Shown piece by piece: positions 31,104-44,457 of a stretch of DNA of 64,000 nucleotides. Within the stretch, counting starts at the first letter, position 1; the number at the start of each line of letters is the position of its first letter. The notes beneath the pieces are model-generated. The model was not told the origin of the DNA. It did not search any database and was given only the letters and a program-made list of their open reading frames with translations. The translations under genes and the position numbers were made by a program. Source of the stretch: Latrodectus hesperus (taxonomy: Eukaryota > Arthropoda > Arachnida > Araneae > Theridiidae); the NCBI GenBank assembly GCA_037975125.1, contig CM075853.1, positions 35,981,113-36,045,112 of the forward strand, in the 5' to 3' direction.

Positions 31104-34100
31104 CTGCAACAGTAAAAGTAAATACATTTACACACAAACAAATATTTACAATAAATCGTCTAACATATTTAAGCAAAAGTATAGCAAAATATTTTTCAGT
31201 TAATTATTAATAATTTTTAACATTGTATCACCATAGTAATTTGAAAATCAATTATTTTTGCACAATTATTTTTCGATACATTTATGTAACATATTCAAGG
31301 AGTTCTATTATTATAATAATGTCTAAATAATTGTTTTCAAATCCTGTAAATTCCGTAAAAGCATCATCAGAGTTCCATTCACAGTATCAATTTCACAACA
31401 GATTATGTGGATTTTAACTTTCACATGCACACACAAAATTTTAAGCAAGCTTATTTAATTTAAGAAAAATATTCTGTTGTCAACAAATTTAAAAAATAAT
31501 TAGTATTTAAATTGTTTTTTGAGATAAATATTTTTTCTTGTTAATTTTGAAATATGTGATACAAAAACAATTCTGAAATATTTATTGAAAATTGTCAAAA
31601 AAAATCAAGGATTTTTAAGTTAAAATTAAACACATATTGGAGAATAAGATTCCTTTTATTTAAGTGTTTAAACTTGTAATTATAAAATTTAAAATTATTT
31701 TTTTATGAAATAAGTAACTTTGATTCAAATTCCAATGATTAAATTATTGTTGAAGGAAACTCGTTACAAAATATGTATATATTTTGGTAGAAAAATTTAC
31801 AACTATTTCTTAATCTGGTGGTTTTGAATTACATATTTTCATTAATTTTTATTTAAAACTTTTTTAAGAGATTTATTTCGTTTCACAAATTATTATAAGG
31901 TAATTAAAGTTTAGAAATCCTACTTTGCACAATAAATTATTATCTAATAAAATCTAATCTTTTTTAAAAAAATGATAATAATAGAAACACCATTTATTAT
32001 TCAGTAGTTATCTGCTAATAATATAATCAAATATGACACAAAATTTTTATTTCTATCAAAATGAAAAAAACAAATTTTTGAAATAAAGTTTCAAAGCAAT
32101 TGGAATGCGTCTTGAACATATATGTCCGGTGAATACCAACTATAATTAATCAGAGAAGATTGGTGCATTCAACCATTCGAATTTATATTTTCTGAATTAA
32201 CTCCACCACTTTTAAAATTCTTTTAACATCGACAATAGACGTGTTGGCTTTAATTCTTCAACAACCACCCACTTCATCGTTCCAGTCCCATCTGTCACCA
32301 GCACCAAGAACATACTTCTAAGACAAACGAAATCCAAGGCTGGATCAAGGATTCAGATACATGAGCAAACATCCCAGTTTAATGAATAAAAATTTTCTCT
32401 CTTTCATCCGCTTCAGATGAGCATTGCCAAAATGTGGCAGACAAAAAAAAACTCTGAACGTAAGTAGTTTGTCGAGAGCCTAAAGCGTTAAGTAAATAAA
32501 ATAAAAATTAAAGGAAATCCAAATATATAACGTGAATCAATCTTGAGTACACAGCTTGCTATTTTTTAATTCTCAAAGTTTCAAGAATCTTTTCGAAACA
32601 AGCTCGCCAAATATTGATTCTTGCAGCTGAGTAGAGGGATTGGATTAGAAATATATCATTCGGCTTTATGAGAGCAAGCGGAAGCGATGTATTTTTCTAT
32701 GGTAACCAGTTTGTTCAATTTTGGCGATAAATTCCTGATTAATTCTTAAGAATAAAAATTTTAAAAAATTTAACGTTTAATGCTTTACACAGTAATGAGC
32801 TTTGAAATATTTACCAGAAATACGAAGATTGAAAAAAGGAAAAAAATCCATGATTTTGAAAGTTAATTTTCGGATTTCTTAAAAATAAATTCGGAAATTT
32901 AGAAAAGAAATTAATTTTAATTCTTTCATAATTAGTTCAAATAAACTTAGTTCAAGGTAATTAAATTTTAACAAAAATTTCTATACACAAATTAAATTAT
33001 TTTTACAAAAAGAAAAGTCTTACACATTTTTAAAAATTTTAAAGATTTGTCTCTAAGTATTATATTTTATTACCACAGAGTCATTTAAGCAAATAAGTTG
33101 CAGTACTGTTTAATCATAATATTCATGTATAATGATACGATATGTTAAAAATATGATAAATATATATATTAAGTAATGTACTTCAAATATTTAAAATAAT
33201 TAGCAGAGTATTTGTTGCAGAGCCATATTTAATATAAAGAGATACAATTTATACTTATTTTGGCCTATATAAGATGATAATTTCGATGTTTGTTATATAT
33301 TATGTATTGAATTTCTACTGAAAATATTTTATAAATTTGTATTTTTAAAGATTAAATTCACAATAAATAATTGTATTGAATATTCATCAATGATAGTTGA
33401 GTAAAAATAAAAGTTGCATCCCGAAAAAAGATACTTTAATTTCTTTCTTACTTTTACAGAAAGTTTTCTAACCTAATCCAATATTCCCCCGTAATGCTAT
33501 TTTTGTTAAACCTCGTTATTACATTTAACAGTTATTCGAGAGAAATAACAAGTTAATTAAAAGAGCAAAATATTTTGTTGTGACTTGAATAAGTACTCAA
33601 GAAGAAATTCTTGTAAAATCATTTTTCAACAATAAAAATTTTTTATCAAACTATTACGTCACAAGAATATTTCGGATAAGTTTTCATATTTAACTTTAAT
33701 TAAGCTTTTCATCTAAATGCTGGAAAAATGAATGTGCAAGAATTACTTCTTGAGTACGAATACAAGTGACTACAAAATATTTTGCTCGTTTAATTTGCTT
33801 TGTTTTTTTACTCTTAAGACATTAGATATTCTGCATGTTTGACTCACATTAAAATCCATTTGAGCCGTTCGAAATATATTAAAACTACAACAAATCCTGT
33901 ACACAACTTTTAAAACAAGTATTAACTTTTTACATTCGAGTTAGAAACGAAAGAACAAAATCGGTGAACTATTGCTCCATCGAATAATTTATCATAAATA
34001 AAATATGTTTTTGATCTGAAATTCCAGTTGCTTATCAAAACAAATCGTGCATTTCCACAAATCAATTTTATCAAAACCATTCATAAATTTCCTTTTCTTA

Positions 34101-34492
34101 GACATTTCTTTCTGGTTTTATTCTTAACTAAGAAAGTATAGCTAAATTTTTTATATTCTTCGATTAAGTAAATAATTACTAAAAAATAAACTGCCAAACT
34201 ACTTTTCCAATGTCAACAAAATGAAACTCTTTCTGCATGGAAATCCGTAAATTATCTTTATTTAAGCATTGAAAGATTTTGAGAGCCATTATCAATGTAT
34301 TTGGAACGCATTTTCAAATCTACCGATTTCAAACCAATATTTTTAGTTTAAAAATTTTTTATAGTCTTAAATAAATCAACTTAAATCCCGATATAATAAA
34401 ATAAAAAGTGTTCTGAATTTTAATGAAAGAAATGCAAACTCTTAGGATAATAAAAATTTTATTTAGGTGCCATTTCATGACTTTAAAAACTT
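31104..34492. other. AT-rich tract; probable intron of the minus-strand gene
   Basis: Apart from the islet at 32230-32480, nothing is recognisable. A minus-strand near X-box (GTTACCATAGAAAA, complement of 32697-32710, 13 of 14) may be another worn family-E copy, but the surrounding alignment is not convincing. Confidence 0.55.
32230..32480 (+). other. Unexplained coding-like islet
   Basis: A GC-richer patch. The plus strand holds an open frame of about 50 codons from about 32231 to the TAA at about 32381-32385, with non-random residues such as 'FIVPVPSVTSTKNILLRQTK'. An AATAAA overlaps the stop. No start codon or convincing splice site is visible. It may be a fragment of a mobile element or a terminal exon of a plus-strand gene; no family recognised. 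Confidence 0.25.
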
Positions 34493-34624
<132 letters not shown>

Positions 34625-34655
34625 TATGGTCATTTATATGGTTATTTATTTTATA

Positions 34656-36255
34656 TATATATCTATATATATAACAACTAAATTTATGTCCCACTCCAAA
34701 AAAGCTATATTTACAAATGCCAGAGACAGTAAAGTCAAAAGCTTTATGAACTAAGTCAATGCCCACAAAAACAGTGCAAAACAAATTAGGAATATTTAAT
34801 ATCATCATATAGTCACAGCTTGCCAAACGTCAAGTGATTTGTACATAATTAAGAATACGTAACGTTGCTTAGAAAGGAATTTACATAATAGTAAACAAAT
34901 TGGACCCTACTTGAGCCTTTGAGAAATATACCAGACATCTAAGAGAAAATTAAAAATAAACTGTAAATCTGTATTTTTAAAAGTTGAAAATAAAAACTAT
35001 ATTTTAAAATTTTCAAAACTTGATTGCATTCGTTTACTTTACAATATTAAAAATTTAATTTTTCGTAGTAATTAAAACATTGATCACTAGTAATCATTAT
35101 CATGTTTTATTTTCTAAATTAAAAAAAAATCTATATACACTCACATATGGATCTATGAATACCTATTATTTTCAATCAATTGATAACCAAGGTTAAAACG
35201 ATGTATTATTTGCAATTTCTTAAATTCAAATAATTATTGAATTTTCAAAAAACAATGTAAGCCATGCATCAACATATTGATTTGATTATTATATTCGACA
35301 CCAAATTTTACAAATAAATAAATAAGGAATAAAAGGATTATTTCAACGTAAAAATAATCTCAAATTATTCATTTAATTCAGATATCGAGTTATTTATTGA
35401 ATGTTAAAAATATTAATTATTAAGTGATATTTTAGACAAATATAAATATTGTATCAATTACAACAAAAAAATTCCTATCAACTTAGAAGTCATTCCCTTT
35501 TCGGCAACTTTTATGATGAATTATTTTATCCTCCCCGGTAAACTTCATCCAGAAAGTTCAAACTTCATATAATCTCACAAAAAGCATTTCAAACCAGGTT
35601 TAAACTTTCCACAAAGGTCCAAGTCATAAAATGTAAGGCGGATACAGAAAATTTTATGTGAGTACATTTGCGAATTTTGTGAAAAGGATTTCTGTCGAAA
35701 AATTGAGGCGCCTAAGAACACATGAGCGTTGAATGTTTTATATATTTATGGAAGATCAGAGTATAATATATATAGAAATAAAAATTTTCCAGTTTTTATT
35801 TCTTAGTGAATAAAAAAAGTTACTTCCCAATAAAGTTACTTTCAATATTCAGTATGGATAAAATGTTGATTCGCTGTATTTGAGTGATTTTTCCTTTTTT
35901 CACAAACCTATAGATTTAGCTGGATTACAAAATTCATGATTTTCATAAAATTTTACTTAAAAGCAATAAAATATATGGGTTAATGAACGCATATAAAAAA
36001 TAAACCATAAATCCCTTTTCACCTTTTAGTACAACCCAAAAATATTTGTGTAAGTTTCGTATACAATTTTTATTGAAAGCGTACTGGTTTAAGGAATGCT
36101 AAGAATTCCAAATAATGTTCACAAAAGTAATTTATTATACTTTTATAAAGAAGTAAATATTGGTACATCAAATATTTACTTGATAATTAAGTCTAATTTT
36201 GTTTAATATGCTTTTAAATCCTCATAATTCATAAAATGCTTTGAACACTTTGGTT
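34656..36255. other. AT-rich tract
   Basis: No gene or named element seen. Confidence 0.65.
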
Positions 36256-36425
36256 TGTTTATCGCTCAACAGTCATATTTTGCACACGAGGCATTATTAG
36301 ATGGGGATTTGCAGTTTAAAGTGAATTCCGAAACACTTAAACACCGAAGCCCAAGGTGTGATTTGAACCTACGAACTCTGAACCAAACGCCAGAGCGCAA
36401 ACCCTTCAGTTGCCAACCTAGCTAA
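36256..36425 (-). mobile_element. SINE-D copy 1 (degenerate, minus strand)
   Basis: The minus strand shows a worn tRNA-like head with B-box-like GGTTCAAATCACA, then a body with 'CACTTTAAACTGCAAAT', 'TGTGCAAAATATGACT' and 'GAGCGATAAACAAA'. These align with the precisely bounded copy at 42426-42613 ('CACTTTAAATTGTAGAT', 'TATGCAAAAATAATCA', 'GAGTGATAAAATAAA'). I could not define target duplications, so the ends are approximate. Confidence 0.7.
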
Positions 36426-39400
36426 ATACATTTAATGAGATGTATAAGGAAAATATGATTATAATAAATATTCTCTTCTTGTATAAATATTAGAAATTAA
36501 TTTCGTGTTTAAATCGTTTAACTTTTTTTAAAAAAAGCTTTATGGATTAAATTAAAAGTCTAAGGAATTTATAAAAAATATATAAATGTTATCATTTATT
36601 TCATCCAATTATTTTTCTTTTACATAAAAATATTATGAAATTAAAAATATTTTATGCTCAGTTGTTGTCATTTCTCAATGAATAATGAGGAAATTTAAAA
36701 GATAATCACTAGAATTATTTGTTAAAATCTAAATATAGATAACTAACAAAATTTTGAGAATTCATTTGCAACTTCATTGTTTAAAAATTAGTATAAATAC
36801 GTTAAAAAAAGTGTGTTAATATTTACACACATTAAATAAAACATCCATAGTTTAAAACTTCGCAGAAAACAGAAAAAACTTCGTATGCAAATCAACTTTC
36901 ATGATATCAAAAACACAAAATAGATGAGAACAAAAATTATGTGATTTCCTAGAAACTTTTTTTCCCTATTTTTTTCACATGTAAAATTGTTATTCAATTT
37001 TGTTTTTATATTTTAACTTTGGCATGAAATAATCAAAACCACATTTCTCTCCGAAAATCAATGTGTTTGTAAATTATCAGGAGATTTGTATTCGACAAAA
37101 ATATAACAAATTATAATCGATATTGTTGGAATGACAAAAGGTGTCACTGTGGATTCAGTTGTAAGAAACAGGGTATTATATCGTCACTTCAGGACAGAAT
37201 CATATAAATGCTATTACAGCAAACGCGATTATCAATATATCCCATAAATAGTTCTTCCAGATAGAAAGAAAAGAAGCTAATACAGTTACAAAGATAATTT
37301 CTCATGCAAATAATCGAAAATAGAGTCCTAAATTTTGTAGGTTGTAACACAATAATTTTTGACTATCTCATGAATTGTGCTTAAACTTAAATTCTGGATG
37401 GCTTAGCCCTCGCATGTAGAAATGACCAAACAGTAGCAAGCTAACTAAACAAACCCATTAGGTACTGGAAAACACAATGTAGGTCAAAAGAACTAACAAA
37501 ATCATATTCTCAGCTTTCAATTTGTTATCAATATCTTCTGGAATAATGCAAATTTTGATACTAATTCAGATTTTATATGTTGGTATAACTAAGTGGTAAA
37601 ATTCAATCCATTATACTTCGTTCCTTGCTGAATATCTTTTAGTTTCTGTACCAGGTTTGTCTACCAGGCCTTATTTCTTAAATGGGCGTATTTTATATTT
37701 GGGCGTACTCAAAAGATGAATGTATATGGTTACAACTTTTCTAATATTTTGCAAGCACTGACACCAACTTGTATTAGTTACAACCATTTATAGGCCCAAA
37801 TTTACTCCATATACATGAAATTTCAAATAAAATGCATTTTAAATGTTACAGAAAATCTCTGAAAGCAGTGAGATATACGAATATATACATATGTACTTTC
37901 GATTACATAGAAATGTAATGTGAAATGTATCTTTTCTTGGAACATGTTCAAAACAGAAATAGATATTTCTTTTGATTTTGTTTTATATTAATTGATAGAG
38001 ATCTTTTTGTATCTATTGATAAGAAAAGGTTCATATTAATTTTGGTGAGCGAAAATTCGAAAATTGGAGATAAAATTATCAATTTTAGAACTTGTGTAGC
38101 TTTTCAATTATTAAAATTAAAAATACAATATTTCAGTAATGGATTTTTTTAAAGTACATGCATTTCATAATTTTAAGCATTGATAATTTACAAAAACTAT
38201 TCACTACTGAATAAAATTTATTTAATTTCGATTTTATAATTTTAAGAATAAATTAATTTTTAACAATTTCTTAATTTTTAAAATTATGTTAAAAAGTGAA
38301 TGTAAAAATAAAGTTTCGCACGTTTCATATTTTAAAAAAAATATTGATATATTTTTTAAAAAAAACTTATGTGTGACTAGCACTTTAAGTGATAAACTTA
38401 AATTATAAATATTCAGCACAACAAAAACATTTAATTCCATTTTGCTGAAATTCACTTTTGAGTGTTTCATTTTTAGAGATGCATTTGTATAATCAAATTT
38501 TTCTTGAACAATATCAGTATTCAAGAGAATTTTAAAAGATAAAATCTGTTAAAAAAATATAAAAAAGTTGTTGAATGTTTGGAATAATCATATTTTTTTA
38601 CATATCATAATGAATAGATTTCTTTTTTTTTTTCGCAAGATAATATGAATAGGCTTAGTTAAGCTGAAAATATTTTGTGTTTATATGTTAATGAGAGATG
38701 TAAGCTTTAAATGTGCAGAATAAAAAATTAAAATGCTATTATATTGCCTAATAGTTTCAAACGTTGATTTTAGAACAAATTTTGAGCTCGATGAATTTTT
38801 AATTTATTTCCATACTTATTTCAAAATAGAACAATCGTTTTTTGAGAAAGTTATAAAAAAATTAATATTAATTTATTTCTCACCAATGGTTGTCGAGTGA
38901 TTGATATGTGTTCAGTCACTAGGTAACTAAAGACGATGAAATGTGGAACAGCATTAGAGTTATATGCACTGCAAAATTATTTTACAATGGCTCGTAAAAT
39001 GGATTAGAAATGTGTGCAAGTTTGAGGAAACAATGTCAATAACAGAAATATTTCCAAATGCTTGGTTACATTCCCAAATAAAAATGTATCTGAAGATCTA
39101 ATACGTTATAATTACTAAGACTCTAATTAATATCAGTGTTTGATAAATATTTTAAATTCAGGTAGTTGAAATCAAATTTTGAAGGCTTCCCATAATGTAT
39201 AATTTGGAGTAACTATTTTTAGTAAAACTTCAAATTTCCTTTTTTTTCATTCAGTTTATGTCTTGTTACTGCAACATTCTTTATAATATAGTACTAGATT
39301 TATGGGTGTGAATTTCTTTTAGAAAGCAAATATAAATATATTACTAAACTTAAATAATTTTCAATACTTAAATATTATAGCTCACTGCCATACGATATTG

Positions 39401-40792
39401 TTGATCACTATTGCTGCTAGGATGGTAATTTATGCAAGATTAGAGGTGCATATTTTACAATAATGCATGCATCTTAAACGGTTGTTCATCTTATTCCCAT
39501 AACAATATTAGTGTCTAATCACATTATATTACTTAATAATATTTTTATATGAAATCGAAAATCATTTATGTGGTTCATAAAAAATAATTTCGGGAGTATA
39601 AGTTCTTCATCCATTTTTAGACTGCGTGTAATATGCAACTCCATTTATATTAATGAACTTTTCCAGTTTTTCTACTATTTCAACTCGATCAGTGATCGTC
39701 TCTTGATATCGTCTTGATCGGTTATAAAACGAAGTTAGTAAAATATAGAGAAGTAAAACAATGAAAATTCTTATTTTAATTAGCATATTACAGTTGCATA
39801 CTTATTTTAAATATTTTGATAAAACAATTTTAAGTGTCTTTATTTTAAGCTCATAAGATTAATTCTGTACTTATTATAAATTCTGGATGTTTTGAACTTT
39901 TGTCCTGAGTGTGATAGCTTTTTCCCCTCACTTAATATGTTTTGTCCACCAGAATTGTAGCATAATTAGCTCTCTTATGTATCAACTTTTCAATATTTTT
40001 ACCGTAACAATAGGTACCACCGATTTCAAAAACTACTAAAGCATATTTCTGATGTTAAACATGTGATAACAACAAACGTATTTCCCATTTTAAAAAAACA
40101 TTAACGATATTTTTCTCAACCTGTGTAATAACAGGATTGTAACTTTGTACTTAGAAGTCACATTTTCTTTATTTTTATTTCAGTCATTTTAATGTTACAT
40201 CAACTAAATACAACACTTTGGAAATTATTCCTCGTTACTTGTGTTCATTAAATATGTGAATAAAAGGTATAATAAACATTACTAAATTACTAGAATTATA
40301 AACTAACAACTAAAAATAAAATAGTTTGAATGAAACATCCCAAATTAATTTTAATTATATTTTCCGGTTCTTCAATAACAATAAATGAAGCATCAACATT
40401 ATCTTAAGTTCATTTTATTTTATGGTAAATGTCACATTCTATTAATAACACAGTGTTATTATTTTTAAGCTCTTACTTTTCAGTAAATAACTTAAATCTA
40501 GCAAAATACCTTTGAACTGTTAGAGCAGTTTTGTAAAATATTTTCCTAATTTTTTTGGAATCAGCTAGTAAAATACATAAATAACTACATCATTTTAAAA
40601 CTTTAACAAATCGAAAATAATTTTTGCATTGCATTAATATCACAAAGGAGTTTGTATGACTCATTCAAACATAAACACGTCATTAAATAACCCAAATTTC
40701 ACAAAATATGTCCAAGCTGTTGAACAGTATTTTAATTTTTAATAAATATAGAACCTTCCAGAAATTATTTTTATAAGCTGAAACCGACTTAC
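36426..40792. other. AT-rich tract; probable intron
   Basis: No coding signal or named element found. The minus-strand frame at 38234-38524 is long for this DNA (96 codons) but its composition is low-complexity K/L/F/N. Confidence 0.55.
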
Positions 40793-40995
40793 TTTTCACG
40801 TTCGGTGGCATTGGTCCCCGGCCTTGGCGGCCATTTTTTGCCCAATCCTACCAGCTCTTGATTCCACTGCCTGGATGAGCTGCAAGTTGAGGCTGAGATC
40901 CACCTGCGACTGAGCTCCAGACTGATACGCTTCTCTCCTCATGTTACAACTAAGAACCATGTGACCGTTCTGCTCAAATTGGAAGCAGTCCTGTC
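40793..40995 (-). CDS. Putative coding exon (exon B), unknown gene, two possible donors
   Basis: The most convincing host coding segment. On the minus strand TCTCTTTTCTAG precedes GACAGGACTG. The only frame open throughout reads QDCFQFEQNGHMVLSCNMRR..., then SLNLQLIQAVESRAG and RIGQKMAAKAGDQCHRT. It then meets TGA (40796-40798) three bases before a near-ideal donor, AAA|GTAAGT (40787-40792). An inner donor, GCTG|GTAGGA, would end the exon at 40852, giving 144 nt, phase 1 in and phase 1 out and no stop. GC content is far above the flanks. I do not recognise the family. Exon B can be joined in frame to exon A upstream and, through the inner donor, to exon C downstream. Confidence 0.6.
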
Positions 40996-41575
40996 CTAGA
41001 AAAGAGATACGTGTCAAACACACACGAAGAACATGCACGACTGCTTGAACCTCGCTGCAGAAATGATGCAAAAAGTGATTTTCTAGTTGTGTCGTAAGGA
41101 ATTCATGCAATATGGAAATAACTAGGTAGACTAGGTGAAAACAATCTTGGTCTTAAGAGAAGCCTGATTTGAAGAATTACTAGGCAAAGGTAATGATATT
41201 AAATGTTATGTGTTCCAAAAAGATTGTATGCCACAAACAAGAAGTGAGCAAAACCAGGTATTACATTAAAGGAATATTTTAACATCAATAACATGATCCA
41301 AAAATTGTATAAATTTGCTGTTGTAAACAGGCATATCTGCATATCAAAATCAAAATCTCATTTAATCAAGATAGATTATATTTTACTAAATTTTCTTAGT
41401 GAATTAATTTAAGAACAGCAACCAAGATTGAGGAACTTCAGAAAACGCTTTCATATAACTCCGAAACATATTTATCACATGTGTTAGCATTGCGTGCGTT
41501 TCAATGTATACAAATGAGAACATTACTTTTATTTTTAACTATATTTCTATCCTTTTTCCTTAAAATTCCCATGGA
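40996..41575. other. Intron-like AT-rich tract upstream of exon B
   Basis: No element seen. It provides the pyrimidine tract and acceptor of exon B at its left end. Confidence 0.5.
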
Positions 41576-41577
41576 TA

Positions 41578-43535
41578 CATTGCTCTAAATAATTAAATTT
41601 TACTACACCAAGATTTAAATCTTTTCTCTCTATCAATAAACTAATAAAACAAAACACAAATCAATAAAATTACAAATGCTATAGATAGATTTCGCAATAA
41701 ATGCATAAAAAGCGTTTATCATTAAAGCTAATGGTATTATTTTTAAAAAAATGATTTAAAACCATGAAATATCTCGAATTATCTATGCTATTGTAATATA
41801 TGTAAAATACACTACGGATCATTAAAATTGCAGTAGCATAAGCGAAAGGAAATGTAAAAAGGTATTCATTGTTCGTAAACAGCATGACATTAAGATAAAA
41901 TGATGTGGAAGTTTCCAATGGGTGTGAGTAGCAGAAATAATTGGAATTCCTAACAACTGAACTGGCCTTACCCGACTAAACATAGAGTCGAACAGAGCTT
42001 ATGATAGAACTGAATAACTCATTCTATCTGCTTCAAGTCTATGCCACATTTCATTAACCGTAACAGCTGGAAATTAGTGGTGGGCAGTTGGAGATTAGAA
42101 CATCCCCAAATATATTCAGTTGGTGAGAAATATTGAGATCTTGCAGGCTTGGACAACGATCGAACATCTTTATGTGGGAGCACCAGCAAATTTGCCTGTA
42201 CCTAATCCTAAGCTAGGAACTACTAATTAGACATGGAAGCTACAGAAGAAAGTCTTCGTAATTTAGAAGCAGAAACCAAGCAGACCTCTCAATTCTTGGC
42301 CAGCCAAACCCAGATGTAATGGACATCTTTGTATAAAAACACTTATAACATGTGCTCTGGTATTATTTTGTTGAAAGATGGTTTTAAGCAAATTTCAAAA
42401 GCAAGGCAAAACTACTGGCTTTAAGCTGTCAGTTTAGTTTGATTTATTTTATCACTCAATGATTATTTTTGCATACAAAAGCTAGTTACACCGATATCTA
42501 CAATTTAAAGTGTATTTCAGACCACTGCAAACATTCACGTCTGAGTTGGGAATCAAATCCATGAACTGTTGAATCGAAGACCAAGCTCTCTCCCCATTCA
42601 ATACTGTTTGACACTTTAAGGTATCAGAGCAGTATTGATTACCACTCACATTACCATCAACGTGAATTAGAGATATCCATGTGTTGTGTGCATCTGCTGC
42701 CTAAACCATTACATCAGATGATGGCTCCTTTGACGGTATGGAATGGAACCAGGCGACAAGTGTTCTCTTCAAAAACTGCAAAAACGTATACGATCATCAA
42801 ATTGTTGCATGGAAATCGGAATTTGTCTGGAAAAACGATATTTTGTCTTTCTTGTATCCAGCATAGTCGTTAGGTGCGCCAAAGTCCCAGTTTGTCTCTG
42901 TGTTCATCATCAATGAGAGCCGATGTAATGGTCAGTGTAGTGTTCTAAAGGACTTTGCACTGTATAAATGGATACTGAAGTTGTTGCAGAGAAGCCCACT
43001 TCCTGACTAATGATCCGTAATGTCGTTGCACGGTTTTGCAAAGATGGTCCCAAAATTTATTTGTTCTCTTGGGTACTAATCATGGAAAGAAGATGAGATT
43101 CTACTATACCACACATTTCGGAATAACCATCAGCAATCCATTGATTAAATATTCATACGATACTAATGTGATTTGGACCTGTGCGAGTGGTAATATCACG
43201 GAATAACGATCCCTTTTCCGATAAGCAGCAACTCAACTTTATCATTTTCTGACACTCATTGATAATTATTTCTTCTTATTTTTAATTCATTACACCACTT
43301 CATTACATTAGGCCTTCTAAGAGAATTCTGACTTTACAATACAATTTTCAAATGTGAAATTCATAGAACAACTTTTTACTTTATGCAATGCTTCAAATAT
43401 TGTTTGTCCCACCAGCACAAACATAATGGGCAGAAATATTAATTATTGACATATTTTAACCTCATCCATTAGTGTGATTTTAAAGTTTGGGAGATTACTT
43501 CTACCTAGAGTTGTAAATTTTAACAACCAGCAGTG
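41578..43535 (-). pseudogene. Tc1-like transposon, decayed, interrupted by SINE-D
   Basis: The minus strand carries an ordered, broken Tc1 transposase. The N-terminal helix-turn-helix region shows 'RDITTRTGPNHISI' and 'FNQWIADGYSE' (about 43110-43220). 'LQNRATTLRIISQEVGF' follows near 43000. A worn D-E-S-R-F block precedes 'SLIHVDGNVSGNQYCSDTL' (about 42615-42690). 'IFQQNNTRAHV' (near 42362-42380) stands for FQQDNARPH, and 'VTVNEMWHRLEADRM' lies at 42029-42066. The right terminal repeat (43501-43535, followed by TA) has a poor mirror at 41578-41603 (preceded by TA). Without the 188-bp SINE-D and its duplicated 7 bp, the element is about 1.76 kb. Inactive. Confidence 0.8.
42426..42613 (-). mobile_element. 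SINE-D copy 2 with 7-bp target duplication
   Basis: CTTTAAG occurs at 42419-42425 and 42614-42620. Removing 188 bp and one copy rejoins the Tc1 reading frame (…S-D-T-L-K | P-V-V-L-P…), which confirms the boundaries. The minus-strand head has an A-box-like ATTGAATGGGGAGAGAGC and B-box-like GGATTTGATTCCC. The body matches the copy at 36.3 kb. Confidence 0.88.
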
Positions 43536-43537
43536 TA

Positions 43538-44457
<920 letters not shown>

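Noticed and set aside
42679..42873. 64-codon plus-strand open frame
   Set aside because: Antisense to the Tc1 remnant, whose minus-strand frames carry the motifs.
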